A DNA stretch of 64,000 bases from SZUA-365 sp049663345 (GCA_049663345.1 JBATDG010000072.1:1-64000), one strand, 5' to 3'; positions 41,912-50,865 are shown, counted from the stretch's first letter. Program-made: numbers and translations. Notes: generated by a model not told the origin, from the sequence alone.

Positions 41912-43711
41912 CTATACGCTTTCTCTGGTGACTGAGCGGCGGTAATAGGTCTGCGCATCGTAGGCGGTGACGAGACCGATTGCGACCTTTTCCTCGCCGT
42001 GCGAAAGCACCGGCAGCACCGACCACCCGTAATCATCGAAAAGCTTGAGAATCACATCGAGCGTGGTGTCTTCATACACCGGCTTAATGGAGGTCACCAT
42101 CACATCCGCCGCGACCAGGCTCTGCATAAGCTCACGCTCCGAGATGAAGCTGCGAACATCCTCAAATTCTATCAGACCCAGATAGTGCTGATCATCGTCC
42201 AGGACGAGCACCGCTTCATGCCGGGTATTCTCAAAAATGAGAATAATATCCCGTATCGGGGTACTCGGTATAACATGCGCGACCCCGCGCTCAACGATCT
42301 GCTCGATGGGAATACCGCTCAGCAGCGGCACATACGCGAAGGACCCGATCCTGGTCTCAGGCTTGCTGATCGACCAGGTATAAATGGAACCGCTTTTGAA
42401 TCGCTGCGCTATCATCGTGGCGATAATCGCCGTGAGCATTGCAGGGAGGACGATTGTGTAGTCGTTGCTGATCTCGATGAGAATGAGAATGCCTGTCAGC
42501 GGGGCATGCATCGTGCCGGCCAGAATCGCACCCATGCCTGACAACGCATACGAAGTCGGTGATTTCACAAGTGCGGGAAAAAGCATCATCATGAGCATGC
42601 CAAATACCGCGCCGACCATGGCACCGCTCTTGAGCGCCGGAGCAAAGACACCACCCGTACCTCCCGAGCCCGTGGTAATAGCGGTATGCCAGGGCTTGAG
42701 AAAGGCGACGACGAGCATGAGCCAGATGGGAAGGTTTGCATGCAGCGCCTGATTGATCGGTTCGTAGGTCTGCTCCATCATCGCGGGAAGGAAAAGAATC
42801 AGCACGCCTGCCATCAATCCACCTATCGCAGGACGAAACACATCCGACATCCGCAGATTATCGTGGGCCCAGTTTTCAACTGTGATGATTACACGTGTGA
42901 AATAGGCAGACATCAGTCCCATGATAATGCCGAGCAGCGCAAACAGGAGGAACTCCGGAAGTTCGATCGCAAAACCGGAGGGTGCTTTCACAAGCACAAA
43001 GCTTCCGTATGCGTTGCGCGTAATCGCCGTAGCTGCAACGGCCGAAACCACCACCGGGGTAAATGTCTTCAGTCGAAAATCCCCGAGAATCACCTCGAGC
43101 ACAAACATCACTCCACCCATCGGCGCGTTGAAAATTCCGGCGATGCCCGCTGCGGCGCCGCAGGCGATGAGGGTTCGGCTCTGGTCGCGCGTCAAACGAA
43201 AAAGGTTGGCGATACTGATGCCGACCGCAGCGCCGACATGAATGATGGGACCCTCGCGTCCACCGCCTCCGCCGGAGCCGATGGACAGCGCACCTGTCAG
43301 CAGCTTCTGCAGCATCACACGTCGCTGAATATCTCCGCGGGCAAAACGAGTGGCGAGTATGACCTCAGGCACCCCGTGGCCGGCCTTCGTTTTAAACACA
43401 TAGACCTGCAGCAATCCGACGCCTAGTCCGCCCAATCCGGGAATCAGAGGAATAAGCAGATACTGCCAGTAGTCGTTGATCTGTGATAGTTCGAAAAGCT
43501 GGAGAAAGTGATCCCCGGCAAATTCGACGGTCCAATTGAATAGGAGAATGACGCCGCCGGTGAGAATCCCGATGACGGCGGCTATGAGGATAAGAACGGA
43601 TTCGCTGCGTGTGAAGCGACCCAGCTTTCGGCCGAGTTCTCGCGGCTGTGCAAAGTACAGCGTGCGGAACAACGCCTGAATGCTGGGTATGAGCTTCTCA
43701 AAAAAGTTCAT
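41912..43711 (-). CDS. ClC-family chloride channel/antiporter with CBS pair
   Basis: 599 residues: about 11-12 membrane segments, then a C-terminal CBS domain pair (ERGVAHVIPSTPIRDIILIFENT and MVTSIKPVYEDTTLDVILKLFDDYGW). Selectivity motifs are GREGP (gating Glu kept), GTGGVFAPAL (GxFxP), and GHGVP where the classical chloride motif is GSGIP. The His for Ser may alter ion choice. The chemistry (H+/Cl- exchange or channel) is not settled because the internal proton Glu has to be aligned. It is convergent with the LiaF-like gene. Confidence 0.95.
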   Translation of the reverse strand: MNFFEKLIPSIQALFRTLYFAQPRELGRKLGRFTRSESVLILIAAVIGILTGGVILLFNWTVEFAGDHFLQLFELSQINDYWQYLLIPLIPGLGGLGVGLLQVYVFKTKAGHGVPEVILATRFARGDIQRRVMLQKLLTGALSIGSGGGGGREGPIIHVGAAVGISIANLFRLTRDQSRTLIACGAAAGIAGIFNAPMGGVMFVLEVILGDFRLKTFTPVVVSAVAATAITRNAYGSFVLVKAPSGFAIELPEFLLFALLGIIMGLMSAYFTRVIITVENWAHDNLRMSDVFRPAIGGLMAGVLILFLPAMMEQTYEPINQALHANLPIWLMLVVAFLKPWHTAITTGSGGTGGVFAPALKSGAMVGAVFGMLMMMLFPALVKSPTSYALSGMGAILAGTMHAPLTGILILIEISNDYTIVLPAMLTAIIATMIAQRFKSGSIYTWSISKPETRIGSFAYVPLLSGIPIEQIVERGVAHVIPSTPIRDIILIFENTRHEAVLVLDDDQHYLGLIEFEDVRSFISERELMQSLVAADVMVTSIKPVYEDTTLDVILKLFDDYGWSVLPVLSHGEEKVAIGLVTAYDAQTYYRRSVTRESV

Positions 43712-43756
43712 AGTCTATGAATGTACATCACTCGCCATGGAAGAGCAACTCGGTTT

Positions 43757-45793
43757 TTATCTGACATATAGCATTGAGTGCGAAACCACATTCGTCTGGC
43801 TGCAAAGCACTGCATGATACACACCGCTAGGCAGTCCCGCTGCATCGAACGGTACGCGCAATTCACCCTGCTGCAGCACGCCATCATGAATCCGCTGCAA
43901 TTGTCTGCCGCTCCCGTCAAGAATATCGAGTGTAAAGTTCTGACCCACGCTGCCGGCTGGAACATCCACTACCACCCAGGTTCGTCCGCCGTCAGTGGCT
44001 GAGAAAGGATTCGGAGCATTCTGAATCTGCAAGGGCTGCGGCCTCTCGCGAATGAAAAAGCTGCATAGTCCTTCCTGCATCACCGAAATCGTTGGCGTCG
44101 GTCCGCCTTCGGGACAGCAGCGCTGCCACAGTTCGCTATCGATCAGTTCGATGCGGAAGCGGCGAAAGTCCGGGGAACGGTTGGGCCCGATGCGCAGGGT
44201 GGCAAGCAGTCCAGCCGTATCGCTGGGGAATACGGAGTTAGGAGTGTACAAAGTAAGTATGTCGCCGTCATGTCGCCATTGCAGCGCGTCAGCAGGGAGA
44301 AGCTTTCCTGGCAGGATGTCGATATCCTTAATCTCCGCAGGCAGCGTCATAGTGACAAAAGCTTGCAGCTGCAATGCGGTTTCTACACCGCGAAGCACCC
44401 GCAGCGGAATCAGCACGGCTTCCTGTGCACTCAAAACCATCAAAGTATCCATCGCAACATCGAGCGATCTGTAGCATTGACAGATGAGCATGGAGTCGAC
44501 CACATATTCAAAGTTGGTCGGACAACCCGCGATATCTGCATCGCGTATGCGGAATTCCACGTAGCGGCTGCTGTCCGCAAGCAGCGCCTGGACGGGGAAG
44601 CCGACAAGCCGCGTCGTCGCCAGCGCAGGACGAATGTCCCTGAACACAAAGCGCATAGCGCCCGGAGCCACGCGCGTCATTTCTACGACCTGATTCTGTG
44701 TCAGCGTACCAAGCGTGAAAGGAAGTACAGGTACATCGACAAGATCCTGATCGTATTCGAGTATGAAAGAAAGCGTAAGCGCCAGCTCACTGCTGGGTAC
44801 GGGATCGATATTGATGTATCCACGATCGGTCGCCAGTGGAGTCATATCAGAAGGTACATCCACAGTCAGAATACTTGCGGCCGCTCGCGAAGGACTGGTG
44901 AAATTCTGTACCGCCGTTGCTGTATTCCCATTGTGCGTCACCGACATGAACAGCGACCGCAGTGTGTCAACGCAGTTATCAGATGTGTACTCTGCAATGC
45001 AGCAGGGCTCGGTGATGATGTCAGCAATTTTTTCATACACGGAGGTCAATTCGCTCGGCTGCGAGACGAAAAAATGTACGCCTCCAGTTTGCACGGCCAT
45101 TTTTTCCACCACTGCCTCAAAGCGCGGTTCTATACCAAACGCAATCGTGTGCAGCCTTGCACCGATCTGATTCGCAATTGCGATAACATCGTCTTCGTTA
45201 TGGGTGGAGGCGTTGTCCTCACCGTCAGTAATAATCACCGCATGCCTATTCCCGGCCCGCGGCTGCAGCAAACCGCAGCCTTCGTAACTGGCGTCAAACA
45301 GAGCCGTGCCGCCGTTTGCCATCATGTTGTCGAGCACGCTTTTCAGAAGCGCTTTATCGGTAGTCCAGTCCTGCGCCACAATGATATTTCTGCCAAACGT
45401 AATGACGGCGCATTCGTCGTTTGCTCCGAGACTATCAACCAGCCGCTTCGATGCCTCGATAAGTTTTGAAAGCTTTGCACCCATCATCGAACCACTGTTG
45501 TCCAGCACCAGCACAACGGAGTTGATCTCGGTAGGATCCGGACAACGCACGGTAATGCTCTGCGGCACACCGTTTTCCAGCAACGTTATCTGCGATGGAT
45601 CGAGCCCGCGCACTATCAGTTGGTCCTGACGCACGCATGCCTTGAATATCACCCGCGGCAGCCTGCTGTAATCGACGGACTCAAACGAGACCTCCAGCTG
45701 CGCTTGCATAGGTGTGGGAGAAAGCAGCGCCGAAGCACAGATGAGGATCAGGGAAAGAAATATTGGAATGCGTATTGCTGATGTCATGGGCAT
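43757..45793 (-). CDS. Secreted VWA-domain protein with T9SS-like C-terminal domain
   Basis: About 678 residues. The signal peptide ends PTPMQA-QLEV. A vWA domain (residues ~90-280) begins VVLVLDNSGSMMGAKLSKLIEA, with the metal site D-x-S-x-S and later ITDGEDN and TIAFGIE. Further on are Ig-like modules with pairs of cysteines (CPTNFEYVVDSMLICQCY). The last ~85 residues, from NAPNPFSATDGG, resemble a T9SS sorting domain (DILDGSGRQLQRI, GLPSGVYHAVL...LYVR). The ATG at 45793 or 45787 is the probable start; neither has a good Shine-Dalgarno. Confidence 0.85.
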   Translation of the reverse strand: MPMTSAIRIPIFLSLILICASALLSPTPMQAQLEVSFESVDYSRLPRVIFKACVRQDQLIVRGLDPSQITLLENGVPQSITVRCPDPTEINSVVLVLDNSGSMMGAKLSKLIEASKRLVDSLGANDECAVITFGRNIIVAQDWTTDKALLKSVLDNMMANGGTALFDASYEGCGLLQPRAGNRHAVIITDGEDNASTHNEDDVIAIANQIGARLHTIAFGIEPRFEAVVEKMAVQTGGVHFFVSQPSELTSVYEKIADIITEPCCIAEYTSDNCVDTLRSLFMSVTHNGNTATAVQNFTSPSRAAASILTVDVPSDMTPLATDRGYINIDPVPSSELALTLSFILEYDQDLVDVPVLPFTLGTLTQNQVVEMTRVAPGAMRFVFRDIRPALATTRLVGFPVQALLADSSRYVEFRIRDADIAGCPTNFEYVVDSMLICQCYRSLDVAMDTLMVLSAQEAVLIPLRVLRGVETALQLQAFVTMTLPAEIKDIDILPGKLLPADALQWRHDGDILTLYTPNSVFPSDTAGLLATLRIGPNRSPDFRRFRIELIDSELWQRCCPEGGPTPTISVMQEGLCSFFIRERPQPLQIQNAPNPFSATDGGRTWVVVDVPAGSVGQNFTLDILDGSGRQLQRIHDGVLQQGELRVPFDAAGLPSGVYHAVLCSQTNVVSHSMLYVR

Positions 45794-46019
45794 ATAGGGA
45801 GGATTGAAATAACATTTCATACTACATCAGAGGAAAATCTTCTGCAAGGCTAAAAGGAGAGGAACGATTTCGCGCATTGTGTGTCTTCTACTCGACTGCG
45901 GCACTGCTGCGGCTTCGTCAAGCGCCGGCTATTCGTTCAGCATTGTCCCGCGGTTAGCTCATCAGCTGCCAATGCACAGCCCGCGGCGGCATTCACAAAA
46001 TTCAAATGGAGGAAGGATC

Positions 46020-47006
46020 ATGAAAACATCAATCCTGCTAACGTTTCTGCTTTTTCTTGCTGCCGAGAACCTTGAGGCCCAGTTCAGCGACGAATTCAAT
46101 CAGGATGTTCTCGACAACGGCTGGAGCTGGGTGCGCGAATCGCCGTCCAACTGGGAGCTGAGCGGAGGCAGTCTCACGATATTCACCGAGCGAGGAGCGC
46201 TTAACGGCGAACGCTTCAACAATGTACGCAACCTGCTGCTTCAGCCGCTACCGGGCAACGCCGACTTCACGATGGATACGGAACTGAATTTCTTTCCGTA
46301 CTGGACGCAGCGAAACGCCGGACTTCTCTACTTCATCGACGAAGACAATTACATCCGGGTTTCCCGCGGCATCAATGACGGACATGACGATATCTGGCTG
46401 GAATGGGAAACCGACGGCCAGACGCATTTCGTGTATGCGGATGCCGGCAGCATTGCTGGTGCACTTGGCAATGATTTCCGGCTGCGTCTGAAGAAGGAAT
46501 ACGGAAACAGATACTCCGCTTCCTATCAGCTGGGATCCCTTTCAGCTGGCTGGACAAGCTGGAATTCCTTCGCAACCGAAACAATCAGCTTTCCGCAAGG
46601 CAGCGTAAGTGTCGGACTGCAGGCGGCGAACGGCGAGGGGCTGGCGATAACCGAACTGCCGGAAAAAGCGAAATTCAATTATTTCAATTTTGAGACGAAG
46701 CCATCATCGGTACTACCGCTGCACGCTGCAGGTGTGGCGTTCTCCATCGAAGCCGCGCATCCTTCACCCTCCGCTGCAGGGAGTGTGCTTACGATCATCG
46801 TCTCCACCGATCGCGCAGCGGCGCTGCAGTGGCGCATGACCGACATTCTCGGCCGCGAAGTAATCGAGCCGCAGATGCTCGGCTATCGTGAGAGCGGTTC
46901 GCACAGCATCACGGTGTCCACCGGATCACTCCCTCCCGGCGTGTATCTCTGGCAGATCAACGCGGGGACTTCCAGCGCAATGAAACGCATCCTGCTGACA
47001 CGCTGA
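46020..47006 (+). CDS. Secreted DUF1349/concanavalin-like protein with T9SS-like sorting domain
   Basis: 328 residues from the ATG at 46020, with GGAGGAAGG just upstream; a longer frame to 45879 is not supported. The signal peptide ends NLEA-QFSDE. The domain at ~25-210 (DEFNQDVLDNGWSWVRESPSNWELSGG, NADFTMDTELNF, NAGLLYFIDEDNYIRVSRG) matches the DUF1349-like concanavalin fold of glycosidase C-terminal modules, probably a carbohydrate-binding or hydrolase unit. The end (HPSPSAAGSVLTIIVS, DILGREVIEPQM, GSLPPGVYLWQINAG...RILLTR) fits a T9SS type A domain. Confidence 0.8.
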   Translation: MKTSILLTFLLFLAAENLEAQFSDEFNQDVLDNGWSWVRESPSNWELSGGSLTIFTERGALNGERFNNVRNLLLQPLPGNADFTMDTELNFFPYWTQRNAGLLYFIDEDNYIRVSRGINDGHDDIWLEWETDGQTHFVYADAGSIAGALGNDFRLRLKKEYGNRYSASYQLGSLSAGWTSWNSFATETISFPQGSVSVGLQAANGEGLAITELPEKAKFNYFNFETKPSSVLPLHAAGVAFSIEAAHPSPSAAGSVLTIIVSTDRAAALQWRMTDILGREVIEPQMLGYRESGSHSITVSTGSLPPGVYLWQINAGTSSAMKRILLTR

Positions 47007-47095
47007 AACCGAAGCACAACCCAGCCTCAGCACATCAGGGCGGGCGGGAAGCCCGACTGGCGAATAACCCGTTTCGCGCTCAGCTCTTCTGGCGC

Positions 47096-47653
47096 TCAGC
47101 CCGCCTTGGTTTTTTCCTGAGTCTTTTTTTTCTTCTGCGCTTCCTTCAACAGCCGGAGTTCCTCCTCCAATTTCCACTGCTCTTCCTCGAGCATCTGCTT
47201 TGAGCGGCGTATTTCATCGGATTCCTGCTGCAGCTGTTCCCCGGTTTTCACGGCATCGTAATCGTCCTCTTCACGCTTGAGGCGAAATTCAACCGGCACG
47301 CTGATGCGCGATGCGCAAGGATTGTCGTTCCGCCATGCGGCTTTGAAATCACCATCGGCGACCGAACGAAGCGCCTCGGCATCAAGGTCCGCGTGACCGG
47401 AACCGCGCTGTACCTCTGCATACGCCACGTAGCCCTTCGCGTCGATCCACGCCGCTACGACGGCCACGCCCTGCCGATGCGCGCGCATCGCACTGTCGGG
47501 ATAACGCACTTCCAGCGGAGAGTTGAGCGATGCAGGACGTTCGGTCGGCGTCTGCACGCCATCGAAGTCCACAGGCTTATCGCCCCAGGTCAGCGTTTGC
47601 GCCTGCGATGTCAGTGTGAAAAGCAGCATGAAAAGAAAAAGCTTACGCATCAT
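47096..47653 (-). CDS. TonB C-terminal domain protein
   Basis: 185 residues from the ATG at 47653 with GAGAGG just upstream. The signal peptide ends TSQA-QTLT. Residues ~40-125 match the TonB C-terminal fold (RPASLNSPLEVRYPDSAMRAHRQGVAVVAAWIDAKGYVAYAEVQRGSG, with LDAEALRSV and FKAAWRNDNPCASRISVPVEFRL). The last ~60 residues are a charged coiled coil (QLQQESDEIRRSKQMLEEEQ...KKKK). Lacking the N-terminal membrane anchor of true TonB, it may be a secreted periplasmic member. No ExbB/ExbD or receptor is close by. Confidence 0.85.
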   Translation of the reverse strand: MMRKLFLFMLLFTLTSQAQTLTWGDKPVDFDGVQTPTERPASLNSPLEVRYPDSAMRAHRQGVAVVAAWIDAKGYVAYAEVQRGSGHADLDAEALRSVADGDFKAAWRNDNPCASRISVPVEFRLKREEDDYDAVKTGEQLQQESDEIRRSKQMLEEEQWKLEEELRLLKEAQKKKKTQEKTKAG

Positions 47654-47832
47654 CAAACCTCTCATTCTTCGTTTCGCCTGGTTTGCGGTCTCGCCCGGTC
47701 AACGCGTCTATTTCGTATTTCCTCTCGCTTTCTCCGGCCTTCCGCTTGCTACCGTGCGGCTCACAGCCAGTGAAAGGAACGCCCCTGTCCGTTTGGGCAA
47801 GGGCGTAAAAAAGCGGATACATTCTTTTGCTG

Positions 47833-48096
47833 TCAGACGAGATACGGGTTCTCCGAACGCGCGAGTTCCACGGAGACAATTTCCGGGAAGCGGCGTTTGA
47901 GAATCGCCTCTACACCGCCCTTAAGTGTCATCTGCGCTGAGGGACAAGTGCCGCAAGCGCCTGCGAGTTCCACATAGACGATGTTGTCTTTCATATCGAC
48001 AAAATTAATACTGCCGCCGTCCGCTTCTATATACGGACGAATCTGATTCTGCAGCACGTCCTCGATTTCCGATTCCAATATTGTCTGATCTGCCAT
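47833..48096 (-). CDS. Nfu-type iron-sulfur scaffold/carrier (NifU domain)
   Basis: 87 residues, a single NifU-like domain that carries [4Fe-4S] clusters between scaffold and target enzymes. The cluster cysteines are C48 and C51 (ACGTCPSAQMTLKGGVEAILKR). The start at 48096 has AGGAG 5 nt upstream. Its unit may end at a hairpin near 47780-47810, but no T-run follows on that strand. The downstream ~180 bp are otherwise featureless. Confidence 0.95.
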   Translation of the reverse strand: MADQTILESEIEDVLQNQIRPYIEADGGSINFVDMKDNIVYVELAGACGTCPSAQMTLKGGVEAILKRRFPEIVSVELARSENPYLV

Positions 48097-48303
48097 TGTA
48101 AAGCTCCTGCGAAAAAGAGAGTGGTCAATCGGATAAATTTACAAAATCGCGCTGCGACGCGCAATGGAAAACGGGAGGACCGGAGAACGCCCTGATAATG
48201 AGGCGCAATCACTTGTAATCATTGCCCCATTTCCCTTCTTTCACTGCGTTAGCAAATTCCATTGATTTTCGCCCCTCACTGCACTAATTTGTTACTCTGC
48301 TTC

Positions 48304-48377
48304 GGGCCCTTAGCTCAGTTGGTTAGAGCGGTGGACTCATAATCCATTGGTCGCAGGTTCAAGTCCTGCAGGGCCCA
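48304..48377 (+). tRNA. tRNA-Ile2 (CAT anticodon, lysidine type)
   Basis: 74 nt with a complete cloverleaf: acceptor GGGCCCT/AGGGCCC, D-arm TAGCTCAGTTGGTTAGAGC, anticodon loop CTCATAA and T-arm GCAGGTTCAAGTCCTGC. The CAT anticodon fits Met or Ile2; the acceptor and T-arm pattern resembles E. coli ileX (GGCCCCTTAGCTCAG and TTGGTCGC), so I call Ile2, which requires TilS-made lysidine to read AUA. No CCA is encoded. Confidence 0.9.
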
Positions 48378-48417
48378 CTCTCTGCTTCCAAGGCTCTTGG
48401 ATGCAGTGAATGCAAAA

Positions 48418-48453
48418 ATGAGCGGAATCTTGTGGTTCCGCTCATATTTTTTT
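48418..48453 (+). terminator. Intrinsic terminator after tRNA-Ile2
   Basis: A 10-bp perfect stem ATGAGCGGAA/TTCCGCTCAT with an 8-nt loop is followed by seven T residues about 40 bp past the tRNA. Confidence 0.9.
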
Positions 48454-48583
48454 CTGCTGTGCGAACTGCACTGCGACCCATCATGATTGTGTGTGGATTC
48501 TGAGATCATTTCCGAGCCAGTAATATTTGGGAACTATTGGGGAACAGCAGCATCCCGGAAACTAAATACCATTGAATCCGGAA

Positions 48584-48862
48584 TTATTCCGCCGGCGGGA
48601 CGAAATGGACTTCCGCCACATCGCTGTTTTCATCGAGTTTGAAAAACGCGAGGATCTGCTTGTTGAGAAATTCGTCCGTGTTCGGGTCCATCAGATTGAG
48701 ACGATATTCGTTGATCAGCATGATCTGCATTTTGATCCATTCGCCCCAGCAATCCTGGCAGGCGTGCGCGAGCAATTTCTCACGGATTTCACCGCGATAA
48801 AACGCCGTTTTCTGCACTGCCTCTTTCGTCTCGCCGCAGCGGGAACAGGTGATTTCAGCCAT
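48584..48862 (-). CDS. YggX-like Fe(2+)-trafficking / oxidative-damage protection protein with zinc-ribbon cysteines
   Basis: 92 residues from the ATG at 48862, AGGAG 8 nt upstream. The core KMQIMLINEYRLNLMDPNTDEFLNKQIL matches YggX (E. coli KQTMLINEKKLN), a small iron-linked protein protecting Fe-S enzymes. Unlike E. coli YggX, it has two CxxC pairs, Cys6/Cys9 (CSRC) and Cys35/Cys38 (CQDC), giving a likely zinc ribbon in front of the helical part. The protein fits well with the neighbouring Nfu gene in iron-sulfur upkeep. Confidence 0.8.
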   Translation of the reverse strand: MAEITCSRCGETKEAVQKTAFYRGEIREKLLAHACQDCWGEWIKMQIMLINEYRLNLMDPNTDEFLNKQILAFFKLDENSDVAEVHFVPPAE

Positions 48863-48992
48863 GTATGTACTCCTTGTTTGCGTGTTCGTATGAGTTTCTA
48901 AAGTACGGAATACGTTCACGCTCGCAAAATCCGCAGGTCCTGCTGCCTCAGTGGGCATGCCCTTTCAGGTCTGGGTGGAGATATACGCGGCC

Positions 48993-49070
48993 ACCCCGAC
49001 CCCGGGGCTAAAGCCCCGGGCTATGATCTTTCGCCCTCACCTCGGCGAGTCTTCGAACTTCGGGGCTATG
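48993..49070. repeat. Interspersed GGGGCTAAAGCCCC repeat element
   Basis: A perfect 9-bp inverted repeat (CCCGGGGCT-AA-AGCCCCGGG, 49001-49020) is followed by CTATG and, 40 bp later, a partial second motif TTCGGGGCTATG. Such accccgggctaaagcccggggctatg sequences occur between genes in many environmental genomes, from memory. The rest of the 360-bp gap between the YggX-like gene and the next gene is this and the following repeat. Confidence 0.65.
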
Positions 49071-49231
49071 TCCCGCTTTCTGCTTCCCACTTCCCGCTTC
49101 CCGCTTCCCGCTTCCCGCTTTCTGCTTCCCGCTTTCTGCTTCCCGCTTTCTGCTTCCCGCTTCCCGCTTTCTGCTTTCTGCTTCCCGCTTTCTGCTTTCT
49201 GCTTTCTGCTTTCTGCCTACTGCCTACTGCA
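49071..49231. repeat. Heptanucleotide tandem repeat (TTCCCGC/TTTCTGC)
   Basis: About 22 tandem 7-bp units of three related sequences, TTCCCGC, TTTCTGC and finally CTACTGC. Together with the previous motif it resembles the short tandemly repeated heptamers of cyanobacteria and some Bacteroidota. It begins exactly where the unknown secreted protein's stop codon (49224-49226) lies. Confidence 0.9.
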
Positions 49232-50321
49232 GTTTTATTACCTGCGAATCCGGTACGACGACACTGCTGTCACTCTGCTTGTTGATGTGTTTTTGTTTAT
49301 CAAGCTCGCCGGTACTCTTGACATGCTTCAGCGTGCTGCTTGCGGGCAGATCGGTTTTGTGTTCGTCGTAAAGAGCGAACCAGGGGAAGCCGTAAGATGT
49401 ATAGGTCGCGGCATCGACGGGAGTAGTTGGCGGTGTGAGTCCGGTGATGGCCTCAAACTGTTCGCTGTTGATGATGTAGATCACGATTTCCTGCGGCTCC
49501 GACTGCTGCCAGGTATCGAGACCATAGCCGTCTTCGTACACTTTCTGCTTCATGCTTCCTCCGGCTCCGATCCCCATCCCGGCGCCGTCCATCTTCGTCG
49601 CCATGGCGGACATTTTTTCCTCGTGCAGAACAAAACGATCATTTTGCGGCGGATGATCGGGGAAGCGTCCCGCCTTCGGTTCGAACACCGCGATGCGGAG
49701 AGCGCCGTCGCTTTCCTTTCCGGTTACCTGCGCTTCGACGGAATAGCCGGAACCGAGCGGCACCGCAACGAACTGCCGTATCGTGCCCTCGCCCGATTTA
49801 ATGCCGTCGAGCCAAGGTTGATCCGGCACCACGACATAGTCCTGCGGATCATCATCCGGCACGAGATTCCACTCGCCGCCGCTGACAGCATTCACCAAAC
49901 CCACGCCCACTTTCACTGCATTGGGCTTCCACCATGCGCCATCAAAATCAATCCACATCGCCTCGCGCTGATACATCGGAATGAAGTAGCCGTTCTCTTG
50001 ATCCCAACCCTCAGGCACATGGTCAGCATAATCGCGCACACGGTACACCGGAAAAGCTCCGAGTCCCGGAGGGAGTGGATACGTGCCGCCATCGTCCGGA
50101 ATGCGCAGCGTCCGCTGGAACCTCAACGAAAAGCGATCGGAGAATATCAGCGTGTTATCGCGCAGCTCTACCGGCTGGCGAACTCTGTCCCGATGCGGAG
50201 GCGGATCTTCCTGTTCCCTTTTTCCCGCATTCAAATACGCTTCGCCTTCCCCCAGATCCTGCTGGAGAAAGGAAACGGTAAGCAGCGCTGCTGCACAAAG
50301 CACAATTGCTGAATTATACAT
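49224..50321 (-). CDS. Conserved secreted protein, unknown function
   Basis: 365 residues with a signal peptide (MYNSAIVLCAAALLTVSFLQQ) and AAGGAG 5 nt before the ATG. I recognise a conserved type of unknown role: segments LYPRMYQREAMW-like (FIPMYQREAMWIDFDG), KVGVGLVNAVSGGEWN, DDPQDYVVVPDQPWLDGIK and VRQFVAVPLGSGYSVEAQVTG. Residues ~250-300 carry GMGIGAGGSMKQKVYED, and the tail is KQSDSSVVVPDSQVIKLQ. There is no catalytic pattern I can name; the two conserved blocks suggest a single globular domain of perhaps 200 residues. The heptamer repeat abuts its stop. Confidence 0.6.
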   Translation of the reverse strand: MYNSAIVLCAAALLTVSFLQQDLGEGEAYLNAGKREQEDPPPHRDRVRQPVELRDNTLIFSDRFSLRFQRTLRIPDDGGTYPLPPGLGAFPVYRVRDYADHVPEGWDQENGYFIPMYQREAMWIDFDGAWWKPNAVKVGVGLVNAVSGGEWNLVPDDDPQDYVVVPDQPWLDGIKSGEGTIRQFVAVPLGSGYSVEAQVTGKESDGALRIAVFEPKAGRFPDHPPQNDRFVLHEEKMSAMATKMDGAGMGIGAGGSMKQKVYEDGYGLDTWQQSEPQEIVIYIINSEQFEAITGLTPPTTPVDAATYTSYGFPWFALYDEHKTDLPASSTLKHVKSTGELDKQKHINKQSDSSVVVPDSQVIKLQ

Positions 50322-50418
50322 TGCAGCTCCTTGGGGGAATGAAGAAAAAACAGGAAAAAAAAGGACAGACTAGCTTGTACTCTTCCCACCACTTAGAGTT
50401 CCTTCCCATTCTACTCTC

Positions 50419-50495
50419 TCCTCCACCGAACCCCTTCACCTTCACGCTCCGAAATTTTTCCTCCACCGAACCCCTTCACCTTCACGCTCCGAAAT
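50419..50495. repeat. Direct 40-bp duplication
   Basis: Two copies of TCCTCCACCGAACCCCTTCA followed by CCTTCACGCTCCGAAAT (37 identical bases, period 40 bp). The surrounding 350-bp gap (50322-50673) shows no gene; a terminator closes it at 50613-50642. Confidence 0.8.
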
Positions 50496-50612
50496 CGCTC
50501 ACCTTCAAGCATTCGCAAAACTCACATTCATTGCTTCCCTTCAGAAAATTCCCGGCATACTTTAATGTTTTAGCGCTGCCCGGCGACAAACGGTCATACG
50601 CCAGCTGCCCAT

Positions 50613-50642
50613 CAAAAAACACCCCGCCTTTAAAGGGCGGGG
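50613..50642 (-). terminator. Intrinsic terminator for the small minus-strand gene
   Basis: Arms CCCCGCC and GGCGGGG (with one extra G) form a stem; on the minus strand it is followed by TGTTTTTTG. It lies 31 bp past the small gene's stop. Confidence 0.8.
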
Positions 50643-50673
50643 CGTTATCCACATAAAAAAAGGGTTGGGGGTG

Positions 50674-50865
50674 TTACAGACCGACGCGCGTTTGCAGCGT
50701 TTTCTCGTCTGCCTGTCTGAGCGAAAAATTCATGTTCCTCGCCATCATTATGGTGTCCATCTGGCCGTCACGCAGCGGACGCTGGCGTTCGTGATGAACC
50801 TTGTTGATCAGAGCAGTGGCGTGAACAGTGAATCGTTCAGATAATGGTAGCACAACCTTCTTCAT
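50674..50865 (-). CDS. Small basic protein, unknown function
   Basis: 63 residues from the ATG at 50865. GGAGA ends 6 nt upstream and a terminator follows 31 bp after the stop, which together argue that it is a real gene. The sequence is amphipathic and basic with no hydrophobic segment (for example LPLSERFTVHATALINKVHH, then NMNFSLRQADEKTLQTRVGL). I do not recognise a family. Confidence 0.5.
   Translation of the reverse strand: MKKVVLPLSERFTVHATALINKVHHERQRPLRDGQMDTIMMARNMNFSLRQADEKTLQTRVGL

Noticed and set aside
48315..48509. Minus-strand ORF with LQDLNLRPMDYESTALTN
   Set aside because: It is the antisense of tRNA-Ile2, a well-known source of false protein annotations.
48378..48583. Old phage attachment site next to tRNA-Ile2
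   Set aside because: No integrase or duplicated tRNA 3' end is visible on either side.
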